DNA of 64,000 nucleotides from the NCBI GenBank assembly GCA_963693085.1, contig OY856411.1, positions 1,349,472,050-1,349,536,049 on the forward strand, in the 5' to 3' direction. Under the pieces are notes generated by a model that was given only the letters and a program-made list of their open reading frames with translations, ran no database searches and was not told the origin of the DNA. Below, one piece after another: positions 10,366-22,295 of the stretch (positions within the stretch are counted from its first letter, which is position 1; each line of letters opens with the position of its first letter). A program made the position numbers and the translations under genes. Source of the DNA: Alisma plantago-aquatica (lineage: Eukaryota > Streptophyta > Magnoliopsida > Alismatales > Alismataceae).

Positions 10366-13300
10366 GGCCCCTAACCTTGCTTAAATGGTTGAACATTCTT
10401 AATTACCATGATTTAATTATTAGAACTATAATCTCACCTTGTGATATGATTTGGGATCATAATACAAGCTTAAGTTTCTAGTTTGGTCCAATTTGAACAA
10501 TGTTTGTGCAAGTTATACAATTGTATGTACATTTTGGACTTTTCTATAATTTACCCAATTGGGAGGTTTTTCTTGCAATTTATCACTTGCATTATGTTAT
10601 TTGGATGTTTTCTCATCATTATTGAGCTTTTTTATCCATGGTGTGCCTAGTTGAACCTTGGCTTGGAGGTGTTTCCCTCAAGGGTATTTTAGGGTTTACC
10701 CCTTTATGGATGAGCTACCTTTAGGATTTGCTTGCTTTGCTTGCAAAATTAAGAAACGAGGGATAAGAAGGTCTCCATGGAAGGTGGGTCAGCTGCTTGT
10801 GTGGCTGCTTGTATATCTTTAATAGTTTAAGGCCATGGATACATGGGGAAGTTACTTGTACACCTCATGCTTGCTTCCATCCTTATCCATGGGCTATATT
10901 TACCTCTTCCTTTCTCAAGTACAAAACTTTGCTTGCTTTCTCTTTCCTCTAACCTGGATCAATGACTCCACTCTATTTTTCTATGGAACTAAGTGCTCTA
11001 AGGTAGAAGAAAACCTCTTTTTGGAGAAGAAGGTTTCCTAGAGCTCCATCTAGCCCTACCTAGGGTTTCCACAGTCATCTTCTAGGGATTTTGTCCAAGG
11101 CAAGTTGTTTTCTTCCTTCCTTCTCCATTTTTCTTGATCTTCTCATTCCTTAGACCTTCCTCTAGGTCAGAAATCTTCTATTCCATGGTAGAAGTTTCTC
11201 TAAATCTCTAAAACCCTACCTTTCTTACTCCTTATGCTTAGGGTTTGCTTCTTTGATGGAGAAAGGTGTTAGATGGACGAGTTCAGAGCTTATGCTTAGA
11301 TTTTATACCCTACCTTCCCGAGTTTTCTTCTGTTTGGGATTTCACCTTCTCATTAGAGGAAATTTTTATAACTTTCTCCACATTTATTGCTTACCATAAG
11401 CTTGCTAGCTCATGTTCTTGCTTTAATATGATGATCCATGCACTAAAAAGCTATGCTTGACTTGGATTTCAATTTTTATGATGTTACATGTTCTGATTTC
11501 AATTATAGATGAACTTGTAATCATGTGTACGTTCCTAATAAGATATAATATGACTTGGATCTGGTTGGTTTGACAAATGGTGATGCTAGTCATTTTTAGG
11601 GTTCAAAGCTGATTTCTTCTATACACACATGACACAATGGTGGTATCATTGCAACAACTGATGGTGTCATCTTCATGACAACTGATGGTTGTTATCAAGG
11701 GTTTCAACTAACATTCACCCCTTAGGTCAGGTTTTGGCCTAATTAGAATCTTAATTATCAACAACAAAGTATCCTAATGATGTTATTAATCAATGGTGAT
11801 ATTAGCTTGATATCTGATGATGACTAATGAATATAGTGCTTATCTAACAACCTATGGTGACTTAATGGTCACTACTAATGGTGTATTAGGTCTCCACAAC
11901 CTATGGTGAGTTTATCATGTAGTTTTAGCGTCAATTAAGCCTTAAACTAATGGTTTCTTAGGTCATTTGATGCAATGGTTGGACCTATACTCCAATTGAT
12001 GGTTTTAATATATGAACTTGACCTGATGGTTAAGATCTAATGATTCTTCATCCAATAAATTGGAATGATGCCTAATGAAATATTTTGGTTCTAATAAAGT
12101 GATTTAGATGGTTTCCTTCATTATATCATCTTAATAAGCTCATTTATTGACAGGTTGTTTTAAATAAACAATCGCTTGTGGGTTTTACCCTACTCTCAAT
12201 GGAACTTTTTATGTTGTTAATCAAGGTATGTATAGGGTTAAATGGTGACTCTTTCTAGAGCACAACTCAATAAATTAATAGGTGGTTTATCTAAGGTGTT
12301 TACTTATGTAAACAACCAATGGTCTTACCTTTTCAACATCCAATGGTTTTGGGTGACGTAGTGGTATGGTGATATGGGTTGAAAGATGATAGAACAAGTG
12401 GAGGGTTACACTTAATAAGGTAGTCTTGCCTTTTCACTCATATGAATATAAGGGATGATAACCATATTGTGTTGATATGTAATCCTAATGAGGTATAGCT
12501 TGTTATACCTAGTCTTAATATAACCAAATGTTGGTAAGCAGTTATGAATAGTCCTTGAATGGTGAATAGAATCATCGAGTACTCTCTTTTGTGGTTGAAC
12601 CCTAGTATTTTATGACCTGATGGTTACACCTTAAGTTATGTGGGGATCTATACGTGAGAATGGTATCGAATGTGATGGTGATGTTTCACCTTATGCATCC
12701 ATGATCCAATGGGGATTCCATGAGTTAGGGTTTGGGTATGAGTGTTGATTAGTAATATTAATATAATTTATCTTGTTGAACCTAACTCTAATGCAAATAT
12801 GAGTATTCATGTTTAACCTTCTTATATGATGGCATTATGGTGGAATAATCTCCTTAATATGATCATAACATTGATGTGTTAATTGATGGTTATCATTTCC
12901 ACATGGTTGATACTTTCTTAAGCTAAACTTGTGCATTATGAATATGATGAGGGTTAATCATATCTAGATTCCTTGCATGTTTGTGTAATAAAGGAATGTT
13001 CTTAATGTTAATATAACCCTACTATAATTGTTTATGAATATCTCCTAGCTCATTAATGCAATATTGTGTTGTCCAGTGTATTATATGTAAGTGATGTTGT
13101 TGAGCCTTGTTATAAGGCATGGAAAGATAATTATGATCTTGCAGGGAATAGTATGATGGTGTTAATAACCTTTGGGCATGGTTTAGCCTTCAATGAGGTG
13201 TAATCCTCTTGTGTTGATAAGGGTTGATACCCTGTGATATTGTGAAAAGGATTTATATCCTGTAATAGTATGATGGCATGTATAGTATCATGAATGGCAA

Positions 13301-15171
13301 GATAATAGTATCATGTGGTGATGATTTGATTATAAGTATAATCTCTTGATTGGCAGGTGAATACTTCCATGTGATGTTGAGATGAGAAATTATGTCTCAT
13401 ATGTTTTATATCTTTTGAAGGTGTTATATAGCAATGTTTTCTAGAGATGAATTAGGGTTTGTATGTCAACTTGTTTTATGCAGCCTTAATTCACCCAATT
13501 GGGAATAACTAATCAAGTGAAACTCTAATCATGTAGTGCCATGTGTCATAGAACCATTTCAAACGTCAGAACTTGCTGGTGGTGAAATGAGTATTCCTAA
13601 GGGAAACTAAGAGCGCATACATAACATGTTGAGTATGCGGGGACATCTTGGTACCCTAATATCAAGCAATTGAGGATGGTTGTGGTCATGCCTTGGAGAT
13701 TGTGATATTGTGATGTGTGAAACGCAATAGTATAACTGTAGATGCCTCTTATAGAACGGCCATGTGTGAGCTTGTTCTCTAGTGTCGTGACTTGTACCAA
13801 GGGTGGACTAGTTATTAGCAGCTTGACTATATGTCACTGTAGTGGTAGCATTGACTGATATGTCACTACCTTTTTGGCCTGTACTGACTGAGTAGAGGAG
13901 AGATATTAGGATACTGACACTCCTAGATCTTGTACGTAACCAAATAACCTTTTGTAGGGCTTGTTTGGACTTCGAATGGTACCATTCAAATTCCCCATGG
14001 CATAATAAAAGATGTAAAATAGCTGCGTAGCATATCTGTTTAGGGTTATATACAATGCTTCATATTGGATGATAACCCTTGTTTGCTTTCTTTTCACTGA
14101 GATCATGTATAGTACAATAAGAGATAATAGATATGCTTATGTTGTAGTCATGCTCATGTTGTAAACATGCTTATGTTGTCAAATATACTGACACTGATGG
14201 TTAAGATGATGTTGCTAGCTATGTTCTAGACATGCCTATGTAATTATAAATGCTTAAACTCCTAATCATGCCTATGTAGTTAGTTGTGCTACGATGTTAG
14301 TTCTACTTATGATATAGATTTGTTCCCTTTATTTGAGATGCCAATATTAATAGCCATGTTATGTTACTAGAAATATTCATAATGTCAGGGACGCTTATGC
14401 CACTAGATTGCTTGTGTTGTTAGCAAGGAATATTATTATAGTTAGATTAATGATAATGATTTTTAGTAGATGCAATTTGATGATATTTGAGTAGATATCT
14501 ATCCAGATAAATGGATTTATTTGTTACCTATTTATGCATTGATGATCATACTTGTTGCTAAGATTATTTGCTTAATCTGTTTAGCATACTTAAACTCTTC
14601 AATCTGTTAAACTGATTATTAAATACTCCAAATGCTCATTTATCTACTATTTAAAATGTTGTAATCAATAAGCATTATTGGAGGTTATATCTCTGGATGG
14701 GACATGTGTCTCATCCTTGTGGTTCGCCACATCTTTTTAGGTAATCGGCAGTGACGACAACAGATTCAGGGAAGTAAAGAGGAACTACGGTAATGAATCT
14801 TTGAGAAGTTGATTAGATGTCTAGTGTGTCCTAGAGTCATCCCTATACTATCAAGTCTGGGTAGGAAAAGTTTGTATATGGTGTTTTAAACGAATCGGAC
14901 TTTTGTAAGCATGTTGATGCTTATTTGTGTGGCATATACGAATATTGTTCTCCTGTGTATATATGTTGTGGCTAAGGGGATAAAATAATTTGTATCAATT
15001 TCTTGGCATAGTATGGACACAAGAAAGATGTTGGGCTCTTATGCAAACGTTTCTGAGTGGTTGTTGATGTTAGAATCGGTTTTAATTTACCCATATTTTT
15101 AGGTATGTGATTAATTAATGATCGATTGTGTTTTATGTTTTGAGTAATCTCGTTTAGTGTAATGAGTTCTT
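10361..15171 (+). mobile_element. long right LTR of the Tekay/Del-type element
   Basis: It begins TGTGAGGCCCCTAACC right after the pol end, a start typical of this lineage (a related LTR starts TGTAAGACCCCTAACC at 53415). It ends near 15171, where it matches the end of the left copy (7966). The length, about 4.8 kb, is large for an LTR but known in this lineage. A TATA-like CTATATTTA lies near 10889. No gene is supported inside; the frames at 10835-11041, 11266-11460 and 13597-13800 are incidental. Confidence 0.65.
11600..12720. repeat. dispersed TGATGGT/AATGGTG motif field in the Tekay LTR
   Basis: Short words such as CTGATGGTT, CCTATGGTGA, CTAATGGTTT and CAATGGTGAT recur every 30-60 bp across this kilobase. 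The period is irregular and copies are diverged, as in an old minisatellite. The related LTR at 53415 has a clearer 41-bp repeat with a similar core (54927-55307). Confidence 0.5.
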
Positions 15172-15521
15172 ATGATTAGCATCCCAGTGGTATATCTCCC
15201 AGATTTAGTCACCCCACAACTCTTATATTATCTCTCAATGCCAACAAGAAGACAATGTTGAACCATATGTTGGTCCTAAAACATCACAACAAAAAAAGTC
15301 ATGGAAGCCCCACAAGTATTCACAACAATAGATGGAAGAGAAAGATCATGACCTAGAAGTAGTGGTACGATTGCGGGAAATGGAAAGATGGGATGGCCAC
15401 ATACAGTAGTAGGTAGAAGCACACAATAATCATAATTTCAGTTCCCTCATACATAAATTATTAGTGTTTAGGTGTTTCTCAGTTTGTTTAGAAATGGTTG
15501 TGAAGGGTCCATTTTATAGAT
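15172..15521 (+). other. flank between the Tekay LTR and the tandem array
   Basis: No gene is supported. GTGGTATATCTCCCAG at 15187-15202 faintly recalls a primer site, and an ATG at 15238 opens MPTRRQ, which resembles some chromovirus gag starts. The right LTR might therefore also be followed by internal sequence. The evidence is weak. Confidence 0.35.
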
Positions 15522-15526
15522 GGAAG
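15522..15526. repeat. left target-site duplication of the six-LTR array
   Basis: GGAAG immediately precedes the TGTTGG start of LTR 1 and is matched exactly by GGAAG at 49009-49013, just after the CA end of LTR 6. Confidence 0.88.
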
Positions 15527-15844
15527 TGTTGGATCCTAGATGGGTGATTAGATGCTCTAGAGGGGGGTGAATAGAGCTGAATGCACTTAAACAAAATTCA
15601 TTAGACCTTCAAGATATATCACAAGATAAGGTTGCTAAATAGGAAATTTAAGTGCAACTAAAACATGCATAGCAAGGGAGAGAGAGATTGAACATACACC
15701 AATTGACAAGCTGTTTTAGAGTGGTTCCACACTTCAAACTAGAAGTGAGTCAGTCCACTACCTAGAGAGGTCAACCTCTAGGATTTCTTAACCTTGCATC
15801 ATCATTATATTCATTATAAGAGACACAATACATGACCACCAAAT

Positions 15845-16100
15845 GACTTACCTATCCAATACAAAGAGTCTTCAACCTTACCAACGACTTACCCACTTTG
15901 CAACAGTCTTCTGCCTTCTTCCAAGGACTTACCTACTCTTGCACAAGTCTTCAGCCTTCAAGGAATTACCCACTCTTCTTGGATCTTCCGCCTTTAACTT
16001 CACCTTCACTCAGAGAAGTTTCCACCAAGGACTTACCCACTTGAGCAAAGAGTCTTCTTCCTTCACCAAGGGCTTACCCACTCTTGCTCCAAGTCTTCAG
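15845..16100 (-). repeat. about 40-bp degenerate repeats in U5 with GTAAGT words
   Basis: Blocks containing GACTTACCCACT...AGTCTTC.GCCTT recur at intervals near 38-42 bp (one about 67). In the sense (minus) strand each reads GTGGGTAAGTCC or TAGGTAAGTCC. Exact GTAAGT words lie at 15846-15851, 15887-15892, 15927-15932 and 16031-16036, with two near-matches. The same block is present in the other five LTRs (for example 20987-21240 and 47715-47970). Confidence 0.75.
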
Positions 16101-16400
16101 CCTTGATCTTCACCAACGGATGCATTCCCTTGTTCTTCTTCACCTCTCTTAGCTAAGAGAGAGAACCTTCATCTTCATGGTTGAAATGAGAGATAGGGAT
16201 GTGGTGGAAGTGAGAGCCTTACAAGATATACATGTAGGACGAGCTCTCTTACAAATCTCCTACTTACTCTAATGGATGTAGCAAGTGATTAAGCTTAGAG
16301 AGAGAGAGGAGACAGTAGGAAGCACTCAACTATAGAATAGGAACCTCACATAGAGTTTGAATTGAATGCTCAACCTTGGAATGAAGCCCAAGGGGTCCTG

Positions 16401-16406
16401 TTTATA
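16401..16406 (-). promoter_or_regulatory. TATA box of array LTR 1
   Basis: The sense strand reads GGCTATAAACAGG. Equivalents are at 21544-21549, 26753-26758, 31900-31905 and 36940-36945. In LTR 6 the site reads TTTTTA (near 48280), so it is lost. The hairpin cluster begins about 130 bp upstream in the sense direction. Confidence 0.7.
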
Positions 16407-16533
16407 GCCGGGGATGCCTCTTAGCCTTTGGGAACACTTGATAATGAAAACTAGTCATTTTTTGGTTTGCAACGGATATATTTTCATTTGTTACAACTCC
16501 ACAATGGCTAGAAGCACTTTTCCGTACAGTGCA

Positions 16534-16762
16534 ATCGATCGAGTTTCTATAAGGGTAACTTGACCGATAGAGTAAAAGACAAAGTTGATAATCAGACCAC
16601 CGGTCGAGTTTGTCCTAGAGAAACTCGACCGAACAATGAAAATCAAATTGGTCAGGTACTCCATCGGTCGAGTTATGTGAAGTGTAAACTCGACTAATCA
16701 AAAGTCATTTGCAAGATCCAATCAGGATCAGTCGAGTTTGCAACTCACAGAACTCGACCGAT
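16534..16762. repeat. U3 hairpin cluster (four CGGTCGAGTT inverted repeats), LTR 1
   Basis: Four successive inverted repeats share the arm CGGTCGAGTTT with its complement AAACTCGACCG: 16534-16568, 16601-16631, 16663-16697 and 16727-16762. The second is perfect, with 11-bp arms and a 9-base loop. Equivalent clusters lie at 21687-21936, 26885-27113, 32043-32144 (shortened), 37073-37302 and 48422-48650. In LTR 2 the first hairpin has perfect 12-bp arms, 21687-21698 against 21710-21721. Confidence 0.88.
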
Positions 16763-17111
16763 GAACAGCCTGATGTGAATTTTGGAAAATGGCTTTTGAG
16801 TGCTTAAACATTCGATCTAAATGCTCCTGATCTTTTCTAAGCTTAATTACAAGTCATACAATCATTACAAGTGATTTACAACTTGATTCTAATGGATTTA
16901 CATCATATTACAAAAACTTGCACTTGTATTGACTTTGACTTATCTTTTCTCCAATTTGATATGTGCAAGTTAGGGCATTTGGAGTGTGTCTATACCTAAT
17001 CTGAAATCACTCAAGTAGAGACATTAGACACCAATATGTGGAATGGTTAGTCATCATCAAAACATGGGTTTAGTCAAATTCAACATGAACCTAGTTGACC
17101 TTGAGTCAACA

Positions 17112-20100
17112 TTCTCCCCCTTTTTGAAGATGATAAATCATTCCATAAATTTATTGAAAGCTTTTAAGTAAAATCATACCTTCAGAGAAACCTAGGGGTT
17201 TCAAATAGGATTGAGCTCATGCGCTCCCCCTCAATTGATGCTATTTCTCCTGCATGGTTAGCTTTCATAACATTTATAGAATACTATGTATTCTACTCAT
17301 ATGTTCTACACATATATGTCTTCTCTCATTTACCTTCTCCCCTTTACATGGACATACTTCTCCTCTTCATGTAAGACATGCCTTCTTCCTCTTTTGTCAA
17401 AAGAAGACATACCTTTCTCCCCCTTTTTCATTTCAAAAAGTGGGGGTATGAAGAAATAAGAAACACCACTGGTTAAGAGATATGTGATAACAAAAAGTTA
17501 TATAAGGAGAGTAAAAGATCACAGATAGGGGCTTGTCCAAGCATAGAAAGAAAAGCAAGTTAAAGAATATACTTGAACAACCCAAAATGCAAGATAAAGT
17601 GTTGCATAAAAACAATAAATCGCAATTTTGACCCTCAAGATGATAGAATTTGTCCAAAAAACATCAGGGCTCATGGAAAAGCAATGAGTCTTTCTTAGAT
17701 GGTCGTTTCTGCATGACAAACACCTGTCTTACACCAAAAACTGAAATTGGAGCAAAATCTGCATAAAATCCAAACAAACTCCAATTTCTACATGTAATGT
17801 AGATCTATTCACCCTGCATCACAAAGTTATGCAAGCAACTAAAGATAGTAGATATGCAATTCAAGGAACAAGCTTGAGCATGTATGAGACAAGATACAAG
17901 CATAGCATATATATGAGCAAAGATGCCAATTATAAACAAGGCTAGAACTACATGTATATGAACTACTAGTATTTGATATCACAAGTTAGGACTACTAGTA
18001 GGATCTAGATCATAGCAAGAAATACCAGAAGATACACAAGATACGTTAAGCTATGAGTAGATGTTGAGAGATATCCAAACAAAGAGATATGCAATTTTAG
18101 AAGCATGGAAGGATATAACTCACTAACAAATATGCACCATTACCAGAAGACGGTTACCACTAAGAACCTCAAGGTTGTATCAATACAAGATATACACCTA
18201 GATAGATGTAGCAAGTTAGTGTGCAATGGAAGCAATTTTAGACACAACCAAGAGATCATCATCAAAACTTGCAAAACAACTCAAAGCAAGTAATTGCAAG
18301 ATATAGGTATACCAATTTAGAGCAATTAGAAAGATAGAGTTGTAAGCAAGATAGGCAATTTAGAACATGGCAATATGTGTATATAAAGGTACCAAATGAG
18401 AGTGCCAAAGAATAAGGCCATTGGTTGAGAAAATCTAGTTGAGAGGTAAATTCTCATTCAATAAGCTAAATGTATATTCTGTGCACAGTGTTATCGGTCA
18501 AGTTCTATGTATTGACAACTCGACCGATGACTGCTGTTGGCAACACCCATTGGTGCCCATCGGTCGAGTTTCTATCAAGACAAACTCGAAGGACAGAGTT
18601 GATGTCAAAAGGCACATATATTTCATAAAAACATATTTAAAGGCATGCTAAAAATATAAGCCATATCCAAACATGTGTAAGCAAGCTAATAATGCACTAT
18701 GAAAGCATTAGAAATACTTTTTGAGCAAGAGTGTGAAGAGAAACACAAAATATCACTTTTGACTCAAAAACCATATGTATAGTGCACACTAACTTGACAA
18801 AAACAAGTTAGAAATTGTTATAAGCAATAAAACTTTTACCTTTGTTCTTACCATTTTTTCCACTTGTTGTCACCCTGTACACATCTCACCTTTCTTATTT
18901 CATTTGGATTGACAAGTCAATTTGCAATTCAATAGCTCAAGTCAATCCATTTGCAAGTACCTACAAGAAGAAAGATGAAATGGTCCCCAATCATATTTTT
19001 GGGTCCAGAGGGGTTAGCTTAGCAACCCAAGTCCTATTGCTCTTGGGTGCTTACCTAAAAGGACAACAAGTAGAATAATGACCAAAATCATTACAATAGT
19101 TGCATGTCCCCATAGTCTTGGAACTAGGGGATTCTCCGTGGAAGATTAGAGGTCCTTTACCTTTGTTGTTCCTTTGACTACCATCATACCCCAAACCATG
19201 TCTACCAATTTGTTTGGTAGTATGGTGTAGGATATCATTAAGGATCTTCGTACCAACTAAGAATCTTTGCAAAGATGATCTCAAATTGTCATTATCATGC
19301 TTAAGAGAAGCAATAGTTAAAGTATGTTCTTCATTAGAACTAGGCATAAGAGGTTGAGCTTCTAGAAATCTAATCTTATCAAGCAAACTAGTACTTTCAA
19401 GTTTAAGAGAATCTACTTGACTAAGACAATCATTTTTATCATCAAGCAAGCAAGAATTAGCATGTTCAAGATCATCTAGTTCTACATACAAATTATTAAA
19501 AATTCTAGCAAGCTTTTTCTTTTTCCTTTTATAAGACTTAAGATAGGCATAGGTATCATGAATAATAGCAATCAAATATTCTTTATCTAAAGAGTTTATA
19601 TTTACCTCACTTGAGTCCTTATTTTTTGATGCTATAAGAGAAAAATGGCATTCTCCTTCATCACTAGAGCTTGAGCTACCACTTGACTCTTCACTTGATT
19701 CTTCACTTGAGCTTGAGTCGGAGGAGTCACTTGAGCTTGAGTGGAACTTATCTTCTCTTTTCTTGTGATGATGGGTCTTTAAAACTTGTGGGCAATCTAT
19801 CTTGAAGTGACCCTTCTTTCCACACTTGAGGCAGCGGATGGAGGAGGACTTGCCTTTGTAGAGTTTACCCTTGGAGTACATGGCAACTGCTTTAGCTTGA
19901 GAGGATGGAGAAACTTGTCACATGATAGCTTTAATTTGAGCCTTCATTTCAGCCTTCTTCATTCTCTTTAGCTCTTTCTCTTCTTGTCTTTCTACTTCCT
20001 CCCTCTTGTCAAGAGTTGCTTCATGTGCTTGTAGATTTCCAATGAGCTCTTCAATAAGGACATCCTTAAGAGACCTTGCTTCTTCAATGGAAGTCACCTT

Positions 20101-20668
20101 GGGTTCCCATCTCCTGAGGAGTGTTCTAAGGATCTTTGAGTTGATCTCTCCTCTAGGCATAGGATGACCTAGAACCGCAAGACCATTCACAATGGTGTTG
20201 AGCCTTGAGTACAGGTTGGTTATCCTCTCCTCCTTTCCCATCTTGAAGTTCTCAAGCACCGTTTGAGCATGTAGACTTTTCTTTCCTTCACTTGATATGT
20301 CCCCTCATAAGTGATGCATAGCTTTCTCCATACCTAATAGGCTGTTTCACATGAATAAATGTGGTTGAACTCGGTGGGGGTCATGGAGGCATAGAGGATG
20401 CGCATGGTTCTAGCATTCAAGGTCGCTTTCTTCAAGGTAGCTTCATCCCATTCTTCAATCTTTGTCTTTGGTAGCATGTATGGGTTGTTCACCATTTGCC
20501 ACATCTCAAGACTTGATCCTTGTATGAAAAATTGAAGCATACTTCTCCAATAGAGGAAATTTCTCCAATCAAAGATTGGACGGTTGATCAAGTATCTCCC
20601 TCCTTGATAGTCACCCATCTTCTCCTACTTGTTGAAGTATGATTGGAGAAGCCCGCTCTGATACCAAT
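17112..20668 (-). mobile_element. array internal domain 1
   Basis: The sense order is primer site TGGTATCAGAGC (plus-strand 20655-20666), gag (20618-18991), about 1.86 kb of non-coding DNA, and the polypurine tract CTTCAAAAAGGGGGAGAA (17112-17129). Two more purine tracts of the GGGGGAG type lie at 17224-17231 and 17416-17429. Two CGGTCGA hairpins sit in the non-coding part (18493-18528 and 18559-18594). No pol motif is present. The plus-strand frames at 18105-18293 and 18439-18651 recur in other units only because the units repeat. Confidence 0.88.
18991..20618 (-). pseudogene. gag of unit 1 (Sirevirus-like, broken)
   Basis: Start ATG at 20616-20618, 37 bp past the primer site; it opens MGDYQGGRYLINRPIFDW. 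Domains in order: UBN2-type capsid (WRKLCITYEGT, then ENFKMGKEERITNLYSRLNT and IVNGLAVLGHP), zinc knuckle CLKCGKKGHFKIDC (near 19790-19830), a Ser/Glu-rich acidic stretch, a leucine-rich coiled coil, QIGRHGLGYDGSQ, and a second knuckle CNYCNDFGHYSTCC (19062-19105). Full length would be about 540 residues. Lesions: a TAG at 20334-20336 after ETAY, a stop near 20260-20280, and a premature stop after CCPFR near 19051. Gag would coat element RNA and use enzymes supplied in trans. Confidence 0.88.
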
Positions 20669-22295
20669 TGTTAGATCCTAGATGGGTGATTAGCTACTCT
20701 AGAGGGGGGTGAATAGAGTTGAATGCACTTAAAAAAAATTCATTAGACCTTCAAGATATATCACAAGATAAGGTTGCTAAATAGGAAATTTAAGTGCAAC
20801 TAAAACATGCATAGCAAGGGGGAGAGAGATTGAACATACACCAATTGACAAGCTATTTTAGAGTGGTTCCACACTTCAAACTAGAAGTGAGTCAGTCCAC
20901 TACCTAGAGAGGTCAACCTCTAGGATTTCTTAACCTTGCATCATCATTATATTCATTATAAGAGACACAATACATGACCACCAAATGACTTACCTATCCA
21001 ATACAAAGTGTCTTCAACCTTACCAACGACTTACCCACTTTGCAACAGTCTTCCGCCTTCTTCCAAGGACTTACCTACTCTTGCACAAGTCTTCAGCCTT
21101 CAAGGAATTACCCACTCTTCTTGGATCTTCCGCCTTTGACTTCACCTTCACTCGGAGAAGTTTCCACCAAGGACTTACCCACTTGAGCAAAGAGTCTTCT
21201 GCCTTCACCAAGGGCTTACCCACTCTTGCTCCAAGTCTTCATCCTTGATATTCACCAACGGATGCATTCCCTTATTCTTCTTCACCTCTCTTAGCTAAGA
21301 GAGAGAACCTTCATCTTCATGGTTGAAATGAGAGATAGGGATGTGCAAGGAAGTGATAACCTCATAAGATATACATGTAGGACGAGCTCTCTTACAAATC
21401 TCCTACTCACTCTAATGGATGTAGCAAGTGATTAAGCTTAGAGAGAGAGAGTAGGTTGTAGGAAGCACTCAACTATAGAATAGGAACCTCACATAGAGTT
21501 TGCATTGAATGCTCAACCTTGCAATGAAGCCCAAGGGGTCCTATTTATAGAGAGGGATGCCTCTTAGCCTTTGGGAACACTTGAGAACGAAAACTAGTTA
21601 TTTTGTGGCTTGGAACAGATATATTTTCATTTGTTGCAACTCCACAACGGCTAGAAGAACTTTTCTATTCTTTTCCGTACAGTGCAATCGGTCGAGTTTC
21701 TATAAGGGTAACTCGACCGATAGAGTAAAAGACAAAGCCGATATTCAGACCATCGGTCGAGTTTGTCCTGGGGAAACTCAACTGACCAATGAAAATTGAA
21801 TTGGTCAGGTACTCCATCAGTTGAGTTCTGTGAAGCGTAAACTCGACTGATCAAAAGTCATTTTCAATATCCAATCAGGATCAGTCGAGTTTGCATCAGG
21901 ATCGGTCGAGTTTACAAATCACAGAACTCGACCAATGAACAGCCTGATGTGAATTTTGGAAAATGGCTTTTGAGTGCTTAAACATTCGATCTAAGTGCTC
22001 CTGCTTTTTTCTAAGCTTAATTACAAGTCATACAATCATTACAAGTGATTTACAACATGATTCTAATGGATTTACATCATATTACAAAAATGTGCACTTG
22101 TATTGACTTTGACTTGTCTTTTCTCCAATTTGATATGCGCAAGTTAGGGCATTTGGAGTGTGTCTATACCTAATCTGAAATCACTCAAGTAGAGACATTA
22201 GACACCAATATGTGGAATGGTTAGTCATCCTCAAAACACGGGTTTAGTCAATTTAGACGTGAGTAAACATTGACCTAATTGACCTTGAGTCAACA
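20669..22295 (-). mobile_element. array LTR 2
   Basis: 1627 bp, from TGTTAGATCC to GAGTCAACA. It is longer than its siblings by about 22 bp because the fourth hairpin arm is duplicated (CAGTCGAGTTT then CGGTCGAGTTT, 21876-21915). TATA at 21544-21549. It shares GCTACTCTAG and an eight-A run near its start with LTR 3, but shares AGTTATTTTGTGG in U3 with LTR 5. Confidence 0.9.

Larger units (their letters stand above)
15527..17111 (-). mobile_element. array LTR 1 (outer; 3' LTR of unit 1)
   Basis: On the plus strand it runs from TGTTGGATCCTAGATGGG to CTTGAGTCAACA, 1585 bp, with intact TG...CA ends. The minus-strand TATA box is at 16401-16406 (TATAAA). The U3 hairpin cluster lies at 16534-16762. 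U5 carries about 40-bp degenerate repeats (15845-16100). Its U3 shares variants with LTR 4 (for example CGATCGAG in hairpin 1 and CATTTGTTACAAC). Confidence 0.92.

Noticed and set aside
6714..14106. Paired minus-strand frames beginning MISVKRKQTRV as a conserved gene
   Set aside because: Both lie at the same place in the two Tekay LTR copies and diverge after the LTR similarity ends.
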